From a virus, in IMG/VR virus record IMGVR_UViG_3300027996_000177, positions 1-23,042 of that record: 23,042 nt of DNA. The stretch is one strand, 5' to 3'. Positions 7,801 to 15,295 of the stretch are shown here, one piece after another. How positions within the stretch are numbered: position 1 is the first letter of the stretch; the number at the start of each line of letters is the position of its first letter. The notes beneath the pieces are model-generated. The model did not search any database. It was not told the origin of the DNA and saw only the letters and a list, made by a program, of their open reading frames with translations. Both the position numbers and the translations under genes were made by a program.

Positions 7801-10359
7801 ATTATTTACCATATCAAATACAACAATACCGTTAGGCTCAACATCTATCGGTATTCCAACACAAGGTGCTTTACCACTACAATATTCTGTAAGTCTACCA
7901 TATTCATTTATATATGAAACATACCTAGCATCATTTTTAGAACAACATTCAGGAAATTCATCAAAACTAACTTTAATCCCATCTTCATTAGTGTAATAAT
8001 AAAATGGTAAACATTCATTTAAAGTTAAATCGTCACAACTATAGATAACACTTTCTTCTTCTATATCATTTAAACAAATCTCTAAAGTGTTATTAGTATC
8101 ACAATCTTGTGTTGATACTTCAGTTAAACAATTTTTTAAAGATACTTCATAATTATTTTTAATTACTTGCCACTCTGGTGAATATATCAGATATTTATCT
8201 TTTTTTATTTTCTCTAAAAATTCATTATATTCTGATTCCGCACTTGCAAATGCTTGTTGTAATGTTGTTTTACCGTCATTCTGTAATGGCGTTTCTACAA
8301 TAGAATAATTAACATCTAAACAATTACCTATGGGTTGGTACTCACCATTATTTTCATTATAAGTTAATTGTGTCGTATAAAAAGTTGTTCCCGTAGGTAT
8401 TCCATTAAATATCCCATAATTATAATTAATAAAGTAGTTTTGTTGTAAGGTTTGTGCAGTTACAACTACTGTTGGTTTACTATTAAAGTTAGGTACAAAA
8501 CACCTACTAAAATATTGTAAGTATTCACTTCCTCCATCATAAGGTCCAATATGTGGGTTATTACCATTTAACACTGTTACAGAATCATCTGTATATGTTT
8601 CCCTATACCATCCACCTGCTTTTTGAAAGTACATATCGGTGAAACCATTTTCTACAATCTCTCCTGTTTCAGGATTAATAAAATCATTAATAACTAAATC
8701 CCCATTAACTGGAGGTAATGGATAACCATTTTTATCGTATGGTATATTAGATAAATCTACTTCACCAGTATAGAGATATAATAATTTTTTAATTTCTTCA
8801 ATATCTAATGGTTTGTCTACTAAAACAACATACTCATTAAAATTAACTAAGGACTCAGGTGCACCTATAAATCTAAATAAAAATTCTATCGCCTTTCTAC
8901 TACCCTTACTTTTCCATAACCATGCAATGTTTAGTATTAATCTTCTATACAATTCAATATCTATCTGATTTTGTGTTAAATTAGTAGAAGTGCCACTAAA
9001 TTGTCCCCCTCCATTACTAGGTAAATATAATTTTGAGAAAGATGTATCATTAATGAAATTAATAGGATCTAAACCTAACATATACGATAAGTCTTTAACT
9101 AACTCATCAGGTGTATTATTCTTTTTATCATATGTTACAATGTGTGCAAATTTAATACCATTAATATATTTTTTAACATAGTCAAATTCAACACCATAAA
9201 TTCTTAATAGTTTTGTAGCCTTTTCACCATTTAAAGTTAAATCGTCACCATCCGTTCTAGGTATTGTATCAAAACTACTAATTGCTTCTGTAGTATATTT
9301 TCTAATTATAATATCTGTCTTTGATCCGTCTAAATCTTCCGCCAAATCATTTAACTTATCTATATAAGCAATATAAAAACTATTAAAGAAATTTAAGTTA
9401 TATCCATCATCTAATACTGGAAAATCTAAAACTTTTTTACTTGTTAAGGTGATACCATTATCAGTAATTTTAGATGCAATTATTTCTGCCCTATATTCTG
9501 GATAAATTTCTCTATTTAATAAATTATTCTGTAACTCATTTAACCCAGTGAAAAAACTCTCAAGTTCACTACCATTAGGTTTAATAAAATATGGTATAGA
9601 TGCATCAATAGTATCTGATAAAAACGAAAACTGAGGTATAAAGATACCTGTTAACTCAGGAAATGGATTCCCTTCCACAACTAAAGTTATTTCAGAATTA
9701 GTTTTTTGTGTTGCACCTGAAAAACCTTTTATATTTTTTACTATCCCATTATGTTCAATTACATATGAACCATATTTTAACATTAAGTTTCTTAATGGAT
9801 TATCTGTACTATCATCTGATACATACTTAGAATCTATAGTATACTTAATATTATATGGGTTTACAAAGAAATTACTATTAACTTTAAATGTTGATTCATC
9901 AGATTCAATATCATAAAGATAGTCTGTTATATTATCACCTGTAACACTCCCAACTTTGTTATCCACATAAATCGCTGCTGGCCAATCGTTTTGAATTTCA
10001 ATCAAAGACGAAGATAACATTTCTTTAAAAGAACCATACCAAACATAACTTAAAGGATTTGTTAAGTCTAAATTTAAATTTGCTTTAACATTTTTTTGTA
10101 TTTGTAACTGCGATTCAGAATCTACTATATCATCTAAAGTAAAAAATTTAGATCTATTACCTTGTGTAAATAAAATATCTGGTTTAGGGTCTAAATTAAC
10201 TGAAATTGAAAAATTACCATTAGTGAATAGTGTCGTCCCACCTTCACTTGTAAGTTGTAAACCTACTAAATCAGGACTAAAATCCCTATATTCAATGTTA
10301 TCATTGAAAAATATTCTTTTAGCGTAACCCGCAACCTTTATTCTATTATTTTCAGCCAT
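1888..10359 (-). CDS. Giant (2823 aa) tail protein with N-terminal gpI/gp7-like domain and Cys-rich, coiled-coil middle
   Basis: Very large probable baseplate/tail protein. Residues about 380-505 contain a recognisable P2 gpI-like (gp7-like wedge) signature: LSYMLGLDPINF, then YRRLILNIAWLWKSKGSRKA and IEFLFRFIGAP (about 471-501), followed by KAGGWYRET near 580 and NPHIGPYDGG near 601. Residues about 700-2500 are unlike any family I can name. They contain repeated ECC modules, two Cys-flanked jellyroll-like stretches, Gln/Asn-rich coiled coils (about 1400-1440, 1500-1570, 1630-1660), a hydrophobic stretch (about 1667-1705) before poly-Gly, and a Pro-rich tandem repeat (about 1796-1839). Residues about 2536-2567 (FTYNSMFEFMDKIG...PATTIW) look like another conserved structural domain, and about 2634-2720 is a strong Lys/Glu/Leu coiled coil. 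ATG starts 7 bases after the 300-aa gene. It probably connects the baseplate ring to fibres; that role is inferred from the gpI/gp7-like part only. Confidence 0.72.
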   Translation of the reverse strand: MAENNRIKVAGYAKRIFFNDNIEYRDFSPDLVGLQLTSEGGTTLFTNGNFSISVNLDPKPDILFTQGNRSKFFTLDDIVDSESQLQIQKNVKANLNLDLTNPLSYVWYGSFKEMLSSSLIEIQNDWPAAIYVDNKVGSVTGDNITDYLYDIESDESTFKVNSNFFVNPYNIKYTIDSKYVSDDSTDNPLRNLMLKYGSYVIEHNGIVKNIKGFSGATQKTNSEITLVVEGNPFPELTGIFIPQFSFLSDTIDASIPYFIKPNGSELESFFTGLNELQNNLLNREIYPEYRAEIIASKITDNGITLTSKKVLDFPVLDDGYNLNFFNSFYIAYIDKLNDLAEDLDGSKTDIIIRKYTTEAISSFDTIPRTDGDDLTLNGEKATKLLRIYGVEFDYVKKYINGIKFAHIVTYDKKNNTPDELVKDLSYMLGLDPINFINDTSFSKLYLPSNGGGQFSGTSTNLTQNQIDIELYRRLILNIAWLWKSKGSRKAIEFLFRFIGAPESLVNFNEYVVLVDKPLDIEEIKKLLYLYTGEVDLSNIPYDKNGYPLPPVNGDLVINDFINPETGEIVENGFTDMYFQKAGGWYRETYTDDSVTVLNGNNPHIGPYDGGSEYLQYFSRCFVPNFNSKPTVVVTAQTLQQNYFINYNYGIFNGIPTGTTFYTTQLTYNENNGEYQPIGNCLDVNYSIVETPLQNDGKTTLQQAFASAESEYNEFLEKIKKDKYLIYSPEWQVIKNNYEVSLKNCLTEVSTQDCDTNNTLEICLNDIEEESVIYSCDDLTLNECLPFYYYTNEDGIKVSFDEFPECCSKNDARYVSYINEYGRLTEYCSGKAPCVGIPIDVEPNGIVVFDMVNNTLPNNIYQVKGKCFQYKYAKVPGGEVLSQQSFINATGYGIVEYLELYLLGNIENPSNFGLYFEEVDCNSTTIISSPECCAWHGFDFTIVNDGTNEYIACLKGNQLATPEFTIQGSLSDGTYIVPIIDTTVNTSYYDLQNPIGGVYNYYSTEIFWDCFTESRIIKEVVNTNNNIVAQPNAILDDPSLMDPSNWVVFTIDEYGRVSFTPSIFDNNYILDWHSDEQVSDLYQSVAEFYGYTFGYFTIDVNSGLLIPFEGNNPYSVTPNTVFSSAVDPERIKCADVDNVSVVFGSENWQGFKLPELEDCSCTIDFSFDYMLKYSANNLIECADNVSCQPAIIYDNTINNVNCLNFVAFTNTEEESQILQNNFNDSENVGDEYVIWNNTNVLEPNTECCNAIGGNVVSVSQWATTNQIWVSQINETYNQLFTPTTELLTSLNFNTSEIVTYIENYKTIKSEVESLIAGCFNLTLLYPSCDIEYTNYINTQNICNLEMPLECGIWSKLLTDYKTLEESIKTIINQYSALGCDGSTVGGDSNTTTTPTNETKIANIQEFNALGTQLEDELDKLKVVEVEIKSVISQIEGDIQLKSSDNIVIEKAITNVENPLDCTVYETQLTELRNFNYNTYCNTIVYGNPNTNDGTKQTEYNSCVSTKTLENQNEQVLYSQLLEDCRTKNSLEVQLKNAIFENNVELVATLEKQINEINVNINTLTTDYNNSISYDESKQNSTIQNNDIQNTINRTAELLKTTTESITDESGNLTLTDSQKITLNIEYVKNTSQINELNSQLQEQKALLSENLLKQSQSFTDTKNEQNNLGSTLLSWGVGLLGLYSTLKGYIDPETTGIVMSAIGAGGIKDGGGGGPVSGCIYDIGDEFIVFDSSSPTDYYKYIININDPNNPTTLCSSWYSSDWTLAGGGGTNIYEKGCCTATRVVHNPNTNTGSSQVDPDKDPVTTPSGGSSNNTPPPLPEADPDKDPVTTPSGGSNNNTPICDYPNPSLFQQTTGGAILYNGANIPEECCTQSVISIPGQYVFNSETRECILSSVIVDDESIEPINCCDLVNVTELQNLLETLQTSIPTIEQKTNECYDVWYNSLYNNYVEFEEVNNTYYDSYLDDLKVNFKIFVNNTNEDTQTNIDTGLSYLPYTESINPIWEWDPTSGYTGVILEGDEQEIATIEDGIFNHLSQLGVTYNADMFEPSWQTFNFTIPECVCDDLRRLYPNKEFFFSIELENIECQLCLLVDNIQVNVADCQTQRLLSINDCMIPQLSCVIDNKKSWVYYDDGVITETVYPNGECNTGSTSNYDIVRLGEEEERLWLDLEYRYTDYNINHSDLILNVKNTSFSIDPAKAIECDVFNYWKNIDCDNCPTNCETDNYIFESSEDYLFMGSEDFIFQDQSSLLQIKFSGDVTYTSTTLDSYVLTLDGNSTSGLTFSCETYTDILQTQVIELKNEYYTLTSNYNTSLDANYYQLLEKGQTLSNFFIQKNNCGSDTLVINNNNTLNNLFGLIVEKGDGTIGFFESYLYTGTSIYTGGTLEEVISGVTAQTFNQTDSITSECCKSLNTLLNGEGIEGLGLGKNYVWDEDLEICHWRTIDDCANCKGDCEYCGSKKECENGFETGDTYSVCVNPLDYLDIQPSEINIKAVFDQLVQTNLIDVKSRQTISDYPLLRLFYELYLNASNCGEDLSGKFTYNSMFEFMDKIGDYWLDLIEQVVPATTIWEGCDNSGKIYRNTIFDNNKFNYKKYSLNFISTENCSLSGQTDFSIGSEDKYSLVEQKPIYPSSPQITDKKKEIREKEVQIALLKKEIQKENSILCSIKLKDLSTPNLQTLIDKKQNQIDLLNSDFVTLNQQLLDLKTELENLENEYIEQQQNYTMNFMSCSGITQNLVNAQNALSGFTQGTTAYETQRNFIAGLRDKYTKCIRKSNTLLSEYNTIFITQIYDSNEYEGNVIITGDDDWDVGGDFYNKELIHNCDE
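4841..4972 (-). repeat. In-frame 75-base tandem repeat (25-aa Pro/Asp linker) within the giant tail gene
   Basis: Two copies of a 57-base segment lie at 4841-4897 and 4916-4972, with a period of 75 bases and 8 mismatches by hand comparison. On the coding strand each encodes DPDKDPVTTPSGGS followed by an Asn/Thr run; the copies are separated by PPPLPEA. The period is a multiple of three, so the frame is kept. The unit is acidic, Pro/Thr/Ser/Gly-rich and free of Cys, typical of a flexible spacer. It separates the GCC motif near residue 1776 from the ECC module at 1868. Confidence 0.85.
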
Positions 10360-10366
10360 TTACGTT

Positions 10367-11269
10367 TTATATATTAGTTATGTCATCAAAATCTTTAGTT
10401 GGGTCAATAGTGAACTTCTGTTCTCTAACCTCAAATAATGGTTTACCAGTAAACTGATCTTTAATCTCATATAAGTTATATTGTCTGTATATTTGATTAC
10501 CAAAATTGTATATAGTATAAATACCATCTTCTAAAGATTTTGTTTGGTTTGAGAATAATGCATATGCTAAAGTTTCATCATCAAACTCAACCATCTCTAT
10601 TTCTAACATAACAGGATCGAAAAACGTATTAGTTATAATAACATCTTGTTGTGGGTTACCAATAAAGGGTACCGCATTAGGTTTAATAGATGGTGCAGAT
10701 GAAGGTGTGACAGTACAAAACACACTGGTTGAGTTGTCATTAAAAGTATACGCTACCGAAGCATTAGAATTACCTTGGCTCTGTGTAATAGGTAATGCTC
10801 TATTATTAGATGTTATAATTCTAAATAAATTTTGTATTTTATCTTGCCCTGTACCTGACTGATCTTTTAAATATTCAACTCTATAACCTACTAAATTACC
10901 ATTTTCAAATCTATTTTGTAAATCTGTGGGTACCTGATTGATGTCAAAAACAATACCTTTTACATCCTGATTATCAATTAAAACACTACAATCTTGTATT
11001 TTAGCTCTTATTTGTTTAGGTCTTATAATAATATTATAAAACCCTTTGGTACCAAATATCTGTGTTGGTAATTTTAATGTATATAAACCACCGAATATTT
11101 CAGTAGTGTTATTAGGGTTATTTGCTGGTATCAAAACTTCTGTAGGATCTAAAGATATTAGTTCTACATCTGCTAAAGATTCTCTATTAGGTGTATAACT
11201 GTAAAACATCTCTACATCCTGTACCGATACATCTGCTGGTCTTATTGTTCCGTAATTTCCTGTTGCCAT
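10367..11269 (-). CDS. Unrecognised virion-associated protein (300 aa)
   Basis: I do not recognise a named family. The protein is soluble, without a signal peptide or membrane segment. It begins MATGNYGTIRPADVSVQDVE, then has a beta-rich region with the strand pair GGLYTLKLPTQIFG and GFYNIIIRPKQIRAKIQDCS near residues 80-115, and a hydrophobic VKGIVFDINQV strand near 123-133. The C-terminal part (about 225-300) is again beta-rich and charged (YNLYEIKDQFTGKPLFEVRE). It lies 10 bases after the 291-aa gene and 7 bases before the 2823-aa gene, so it is part of the same transcription unit. Position between baseplate wedge genes and fibre genes suggests a baseplate or tail-decoration subunit. The start is ATG with an A-rich upstream stretch (nine A on the coding strand) and no Shine-Dalgarno. 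Confidence 0.6.
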   Translation of the reverse strand: MATGNYGTIRPADVSVQDVEMFYSYTPNRESLADVELISLDPTEVLIPANNPNNTTEIFGGLYTLKLPTQIFGTKGFYNIIIRPKQIRAKIQDCSVLIDNQDVKGIVFDINQVPTDLQNRFENGNLVGYRVEYLKDQSGTGQDKIQNLFRIITSNNRALPITQSQGNSNASVAYTFNDNSTSVFCTVTPSSAPSIKPNAVPFIGNPQQDVIITNTFFDPVMLEIEMVEFDDETLAYALFSNQTKSLEDGIYTIYNFGNQIYRQYNLYEIKDQFTGKPLFEVREQKFTIDPTKDFDDITNI

Positions 11270-11279
11270 AACTTTTTTT

Positions 11280-12155
11280 TTAAATTCTTATAAATCCACC
11301 TCTATTTGTGTCAATATCGTTAGTTGTTTTTATTTCTGATAATAATGAATGTCTTTCAAATATATCAGCAACACCTCTATTAATAAATACTACACTATCA
11401 ACTTCTGGTTTAAAAACTACACCTAAATACTCTTCTTTTTTTATTGAAGCATTTAACGATGTATTATATGTATTCCACCCACTATTTAATACTTTGAAAA
11501 CTGTAGTGTTATAAGACCTATTAAAACCAAACTCATCTATAGTCTTAGTAATTAAATTTTTATATGTTGTATACTCGATACCTGTAGTTGTTATATTATC
11601 AACATTGGCGTTTATTTTATATATAATTCTATCACTATTTTCAGATAAAACACCACTAAATTCTTCTTTAGGGTTGTTAGAAGTATTTAGATTTGGGGCA
11701 TAAATATCATCTCCATTACTATTTTTTCTATATGACTTAACTTGTCTTAACAAACTATCGTCAGTATTACCCGTAACTTGTAGCGTATTAGAATAATAAA
11801 AGTTTGGTGGTGCACCCGCCAATCTACCATAACTAAATGAATTAAAGTTATTAGGTTTTTCTGTTAACTGAGTATCTTTTGGTGTGTATTCATTATCTGT
11901 AAATATACCCATATCATCTAAGTTTTGTGTTAGATAAAGGTTTATGTCTATTGTATTTACTATTTTCTGCCCTGAACTATCTAAAATAATATTACCTTCT
12001 TCGTCTATTTTAAAATTAGGTATAGTACCATAATAATACTTAGAACTATCAGTATCTATAACTGTCTTACCTTCAGAGTTTTTTTTCAATACACTCTTAG
12101 GTATGTTTCTAACCGTATAGTTTTCTAAATTTCTTTTTTTACTTATGTATTTCAT
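11280..12155 (-). CDS. Unrecognised virion-associated protein (291 aa)
   Basis: No family recognised. The N-terminus is strongly basic (MKYISKKRNLENYTVRNIPKSVLKKN), then the protein becomes Asn/Thr/Tyr-rich with alternating short hydrophobic strands, a composition shared with the flanking 293- and 300-aa proteins. A Tyr-rich patch occurs near residues 108-122 (FSYGRLAGAPPNFYYSN). The last third contains VVFKPEVDSVVFINRG and ends GGFIRI. It has no cysteine that I can find, unlike the giant proteins on either side of this block. It is 14 bases after the 293-aa gene and 10 bases before the 300-aa gene. Similar sizes of 293, 291 and 300 residues hint at a set of baseplate parts, but I see no clear sequence similarity between them. 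A structural role is inferred from location only. Confidence 0.58.
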   Translation of the reverse strand: MKYISKKRNLENYTVRNIPKSVLKKNSEGKTVIDTDSSKYYYGTIPNFKIDEEGNIILDSSGQKIVNTIDINLYLTQNLDDMGIFTDNEYTPKDTQLTEKPNNFNSFSYGRLAGAPPNFYYSNTLQVTGNTDDSLLRQVKSYRKNSNGDDIYAPNLNTSNNPKEEFSGVLSENSDRIIYKINANVDNITTTGIEYTTYKNLITKTIDEFGFNRSYNTTVFKVLNSGWNTYNTSLNASIKKEEYLGVVFKPEVDSVVFINRGVADIFERHSLLSEIKTTNDIDTNRGGFIRI

Positions 12156-12169
12156 ACTATATAATTATT

Positions 12170-13051
12170 TTAAAATGTGGTTTGCCAAAAAGTTAATGTT
12201 GGTATTCCACCATTGGTGGGGTTTAAGTTAACCCCTAAAGGTATATTTAATTGTCTATCATTAGGTGTAAATTTATATTTGTACACACCATTATCATTTT
12301 TCAAAATTATTTTTAAATACGTTAATCCATTTTCCCCTTCTAAATCGGAAAGTGTTAATTCATTAGTATTAAAATCTTTAGATGGTGCCATTTGATAAAC
12401 CTTACCATTTAAAGCGTTATTAAATTGTACAACACCATAAACCTCATATTCTTGGTTTGGTGCGTTATCTACTAAATCTTGAAACCAATAAATCTGATAA
12501 CCTTCATGTACTTCTTCTGGTTGTGTTACTGGATCACCAATAGTAAATGTTATTGGACAAGCACTTATTGGTAAAGTAAAACCAAATTCATTTTCTTGTT
12601 CAGTACCCACTTGCGTATAAATGTCTGAAAATGTTAGTAATTCATTAGACCCACTATTAGGATTATCATATATTGAAAACCTAATAAAACTATTTGTAAA
12701 CCTATTAGTTCTACAAAAAATATCATCAAAAGTAAATTGTATGTCACCATATAATCCTGGTACTGCACCCAACCCCCTATGAAATGGTGAACCCTGAAGT
12801 GTTTGGGGTGTATAAAAATTTAAATTTATTTTATATCTATCAATAATATCCCAATTATTGTTTGCTGGTTTAAATATTACTTTCTTATAATCTACTATTG
12901 GATTTATAGAATTTTCTACCTCATCTTTTACAAATTTATCTTCAATTAATTCTGCATTATCCACAGGGAAAAAATTAGATTTAAGTGTAATGTTTATGGT
13001 TGTACCACTACTTAAATTATCTAACAGTATTTTTCTTCTATCAACATTCAT
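12170..13051 (-). CDS. Unrecognised virion-associated protein (293 aa)
   Basis: No family recognised. It opens with a short charged helix (MNVDRRKILLDNLSS) followed by beta-rich sequence. A distinctive central part (about residues 84-150) contains PQTLQGSPFHRGLGAVPGLY and DIQFTFDDIFCRTNRFTNSF, and later IYWFQDLVDN near 188. The C-terminus ends in aromatic and Thr residues (LTFWQTTF), as expected for a folded beta domain whose end packs in the structure. Its ATG (13051-13049) overlaps the end of the 744-aa gene by 11 bases, the only overlap in the window, which suggests translational coupling and fixes the start. A baseplate or tail-peripheral structural role is inferred from context. Confidence 0.6.
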   Translation of the reverse strand: MNVDRRKILLDNLSSGTTINITLKSNFFPVDNAELIEDKFVKDEVENSINPIVDYKKVIFKPANNNWDIIDRYKINLNFYTPQTLQGSPFHRGLGAVPGLYGDIQFTFDDIFCRTNRFTNSFIRFSIYDNPNSGSNELLTFSDIYTQVGTEQENEFGFTLPISACPITFTIGDPVTQPEEVHEGYQIYWFQDLVDNAPNQEYEVYGVVQFNNALNGKVYQMAPSKDFNTNELTLSDLEGENGLTYLKIILKNDNGVYKYKFTPNDRQLNIPLGVNLNPTNGGIPTLTFWQTTF

Positions 13052-15275
13052 CGTCTATCTGATTTTGGTTTAATAATGATAAATCTACACAACCTCCAGC
13101 CACATCTCTTTTACCTAATTCATACTCACCTTCAAAATCTACAAGTGTCACCTCAACATTTAAATTCGCAGCACCATTGTAATTTAATACGTCCACTACA
13201 TTTGAAACCCCAGAACCTAATGTAAATACAACTGGCTCCCAAGCAGAAACACTACTATCCCATCTATAATATCCTGTTGTATCATTAATAGATGTGTTAA
13301 AGACATTATTGAAAACTTGTTGTAGTATTGAAGCATCCGTACCCGCATTTGCGTTATATATTATTTGTCCATCTAATAAAGGATTAATAAATGAAGGTTG
13401 TTCATCAAAAGAATCTAAATCTACTTTTGGTATGTTTATACTATACTTTAGATATGTTGGTGATTTTAATAACTCTATAAATTTATTTTTATTTTCATTA
13501 TTTGTATCTGAAGAACCTAAAACCAATAACTCAGATATTATGCGATACTCACAAGGTGGATCTTGTCTTTGGAAATAAAATCTTTTATCTAAATAAATAT
13601 AATGTGCACCACTCTCAAATGGATAATCTACACCACTACCAGTTACATCTGTTTCACCAATATCCATTAAATCTCTCCATTTATAAATATTGTTTGATAT
13701 TTGATTTCCTGTTGTGATACCATTAACCACATTACCTAATCTCGCGTAATTAGGTACACCGTAAGCTTTAATTAAATTTTCTATATCTTGTGGGTTAGTT
13801 ATATTGAATTCATCTATTTTAGATTGTATATCCACTATTGGGTTTATCGTATTTCTAAACTCCCTTATCTTTATTAAATTAAAAGGTGAGTATATATAAC
13901 CCTCTTTTTTATTGTCTAATTCAGGTTTAATACTATTTAAATATTCTCTATAAATTGTATTTACTCTGTGGTAAACATTTTCTAAAGGTCTTTCTAATAA
14001 TTCGTTTTCGTTATACTCTACAATGTCACCATCAAATATTTCATCTGATTCATCAATATTTAAAAAGTATGTTGATGGTACATAGGTTTCATCACCAAAA
14101 GAACGTATATTATAATTAACTTCTGTGTTGTTTTCTAAATCATATCCCGCAGAAATAGGTGTCCAAAATCTCGTATTTAAAGTACTAGATAATCCAGAAA
14201 CTGAATTTATCCAATATTGTGAGTTTGGTGTTGTAGGGTCAGAATCGTTATCGTTTTTAATAATCCCTAAATATAACTCAGTTATCGGTCTCCCTAAATT
14301 ATCTACGATATCACTTACATCTATATCTGTTTTAAAATTAAACGCTGCGACATCATCGTTATAACTAGTCACACCATAAGCAGCAGGATAAAAATCATAG
14401 TTTTGATAATCAAAAGTTAAAGACTTAAATTGTCTAACATAGTATTGTGATTCTTTATCTCTTACCACTCTTTTTATTGTTGATACCCCTATAGTAAAAG
14501 ATAAGTCCGAAGAATTAATTTCAACAATAAAAGTCCTTAATTTGTCACTATTAGTTTGATTACCCGTTCTGTAAACTCTATAAAATTGTTCATTTAATTT
14601 TAAAGTGTTGGGAACAGTTAAATCTTGAAAGTTAATTAATTTCACCCTATCACCATCTGATAAACCATGATTCATAGGTGTTCTAAAACCAACGTATTGA
14701 ATTCCGTTTAATTCTACACCAAACTGATCTATAATAGGAATACCATCTTTTAATGAAATACCATTATTATTTTTAACTAAAGTAATATCTTTATTATTAA
14801 ATGGATATAAAATTTTTAATAAGTAGTTTTGTTTACCATCACTATCTAACATCCTAAGTCTATCATATCCAGGATCAAAAGGTGAAAAATTACATAATGC
14901 ACTTTCATTATCATTAAATTGTAAAGCATCTTCGTCTGGTTCGTCATTATAAAATCCTACCCACCCATCTTTCTCAAATATATTAGAACTTAATATGTCT
15001 TTAGTTTTAATATCATTATTTTCACCAAAATAAATTTTTACATTTTCGTTAAATAATGGATTACTTATAACTGGTTTGACTACACCATAAAATCTATATA
15101 TACTACTATCTTTTCTTTCTTTTAGAAATTGTTCGTATTGACTTACAGTTGTATCAATATCATTTAAAGGTAGAGGTTTATTTTTGTTTTCTAACGCAAA
15201 CTGAAATTGTGTTGTGGTATTCACATTGTTAGGTAACTTTACACTATTTAATAATATTTTATTTGTATTTTCCAC
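13041..15275 (-). CDS. Large unrecognised probable baseplate protein (744 aa), GTG start
   Basis: No named family recognised. The start is GTG at 15275-15273: the codon before it is ATA, preceded by an in-frame TAG, and the next in-frame Met is more than 100 residues into the protein. The sequence is soluble and mostly beta-rich, with no signal peptide or membrane segment. A notable motif lies near residues 525-570: NIYKWRDLMDIGETD followed by GVDYPFESGAHYIYLDKRF, an aromatic cluster that looks like a conserved structural core. The protein ends GGCVDLSLLNQNQIDDEC and stops with TGA, overlapping the 293-aa gene. It follows the 1624-aa gene by 20 bases. Size and place in the cluster suit a peripheral baseplate wedge component, but I cannot match it to a particular T4 or P2 protein. 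Confidence 0.62.
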   Translation of the reverse strand: MENTNKILLNSVKLPNNVNTTTQFQFALENKNKPLPLNDIDTTVSQYEQFLKERKDSSIYRFYGVVKPVISNPLFNENVKIYFGENNDIKTKDILSSNIFEKDGWVGFYNDEPDEDALQFNDNESALCNFSPFDPGYDRLRMLDSDGKQNYLLKILYPFNNKDITLVKNNNGISLKDGIPIIDQFGVELNGIQYVGFRTPMNHGLSDGDRVKLINFQDLTVPNTLKLNEQFYRVYRTGNQTNSDKLRTFIVEINSSDLSFTIGVSTIKRVVRDKESQYYVRQFKSLTFDYQNYDFYPAAYGVTSYNDDVAAFNFKTDIDVSDIVDNLGRPITELYLGIIKNDNDSDPTTPNSQYWINSVSGLSSTLNTRFWTPISAGYDLENNTEVNYNIRSFGDETYVPSTYFLNIDESDEIFDGDIVEYNENELLERPLENVYHRVNTIYREYLNSIKPELDNKKEGYIYSPFNLIKIREFRNTINPIVDIQSKIDEFNITNPQDIENLIKAYGVPNYARLGNVVNGITTGNQISNNIYKWRDLMDIGETDVTGSGVDYPFESGAHYIYLDKRFYFQRQDPPCEYRIISELLVLGSSDTNNENKNKFIELLKSPTYLKYSINIPKVDLDSFDEQPSFINPLLDGQIIYNANAGTDASILQQVFNNVFNTSINDTTGYYRWDSSVSAWEPVVFTLGSGVSNVVDVLNYNGAANLNVEVTLVDFEGEYELGKRDVAGGCVDLSLLNQNQIDDEC

Positions 15276-15295
15276 TATCTATAAATATTTTGTTT

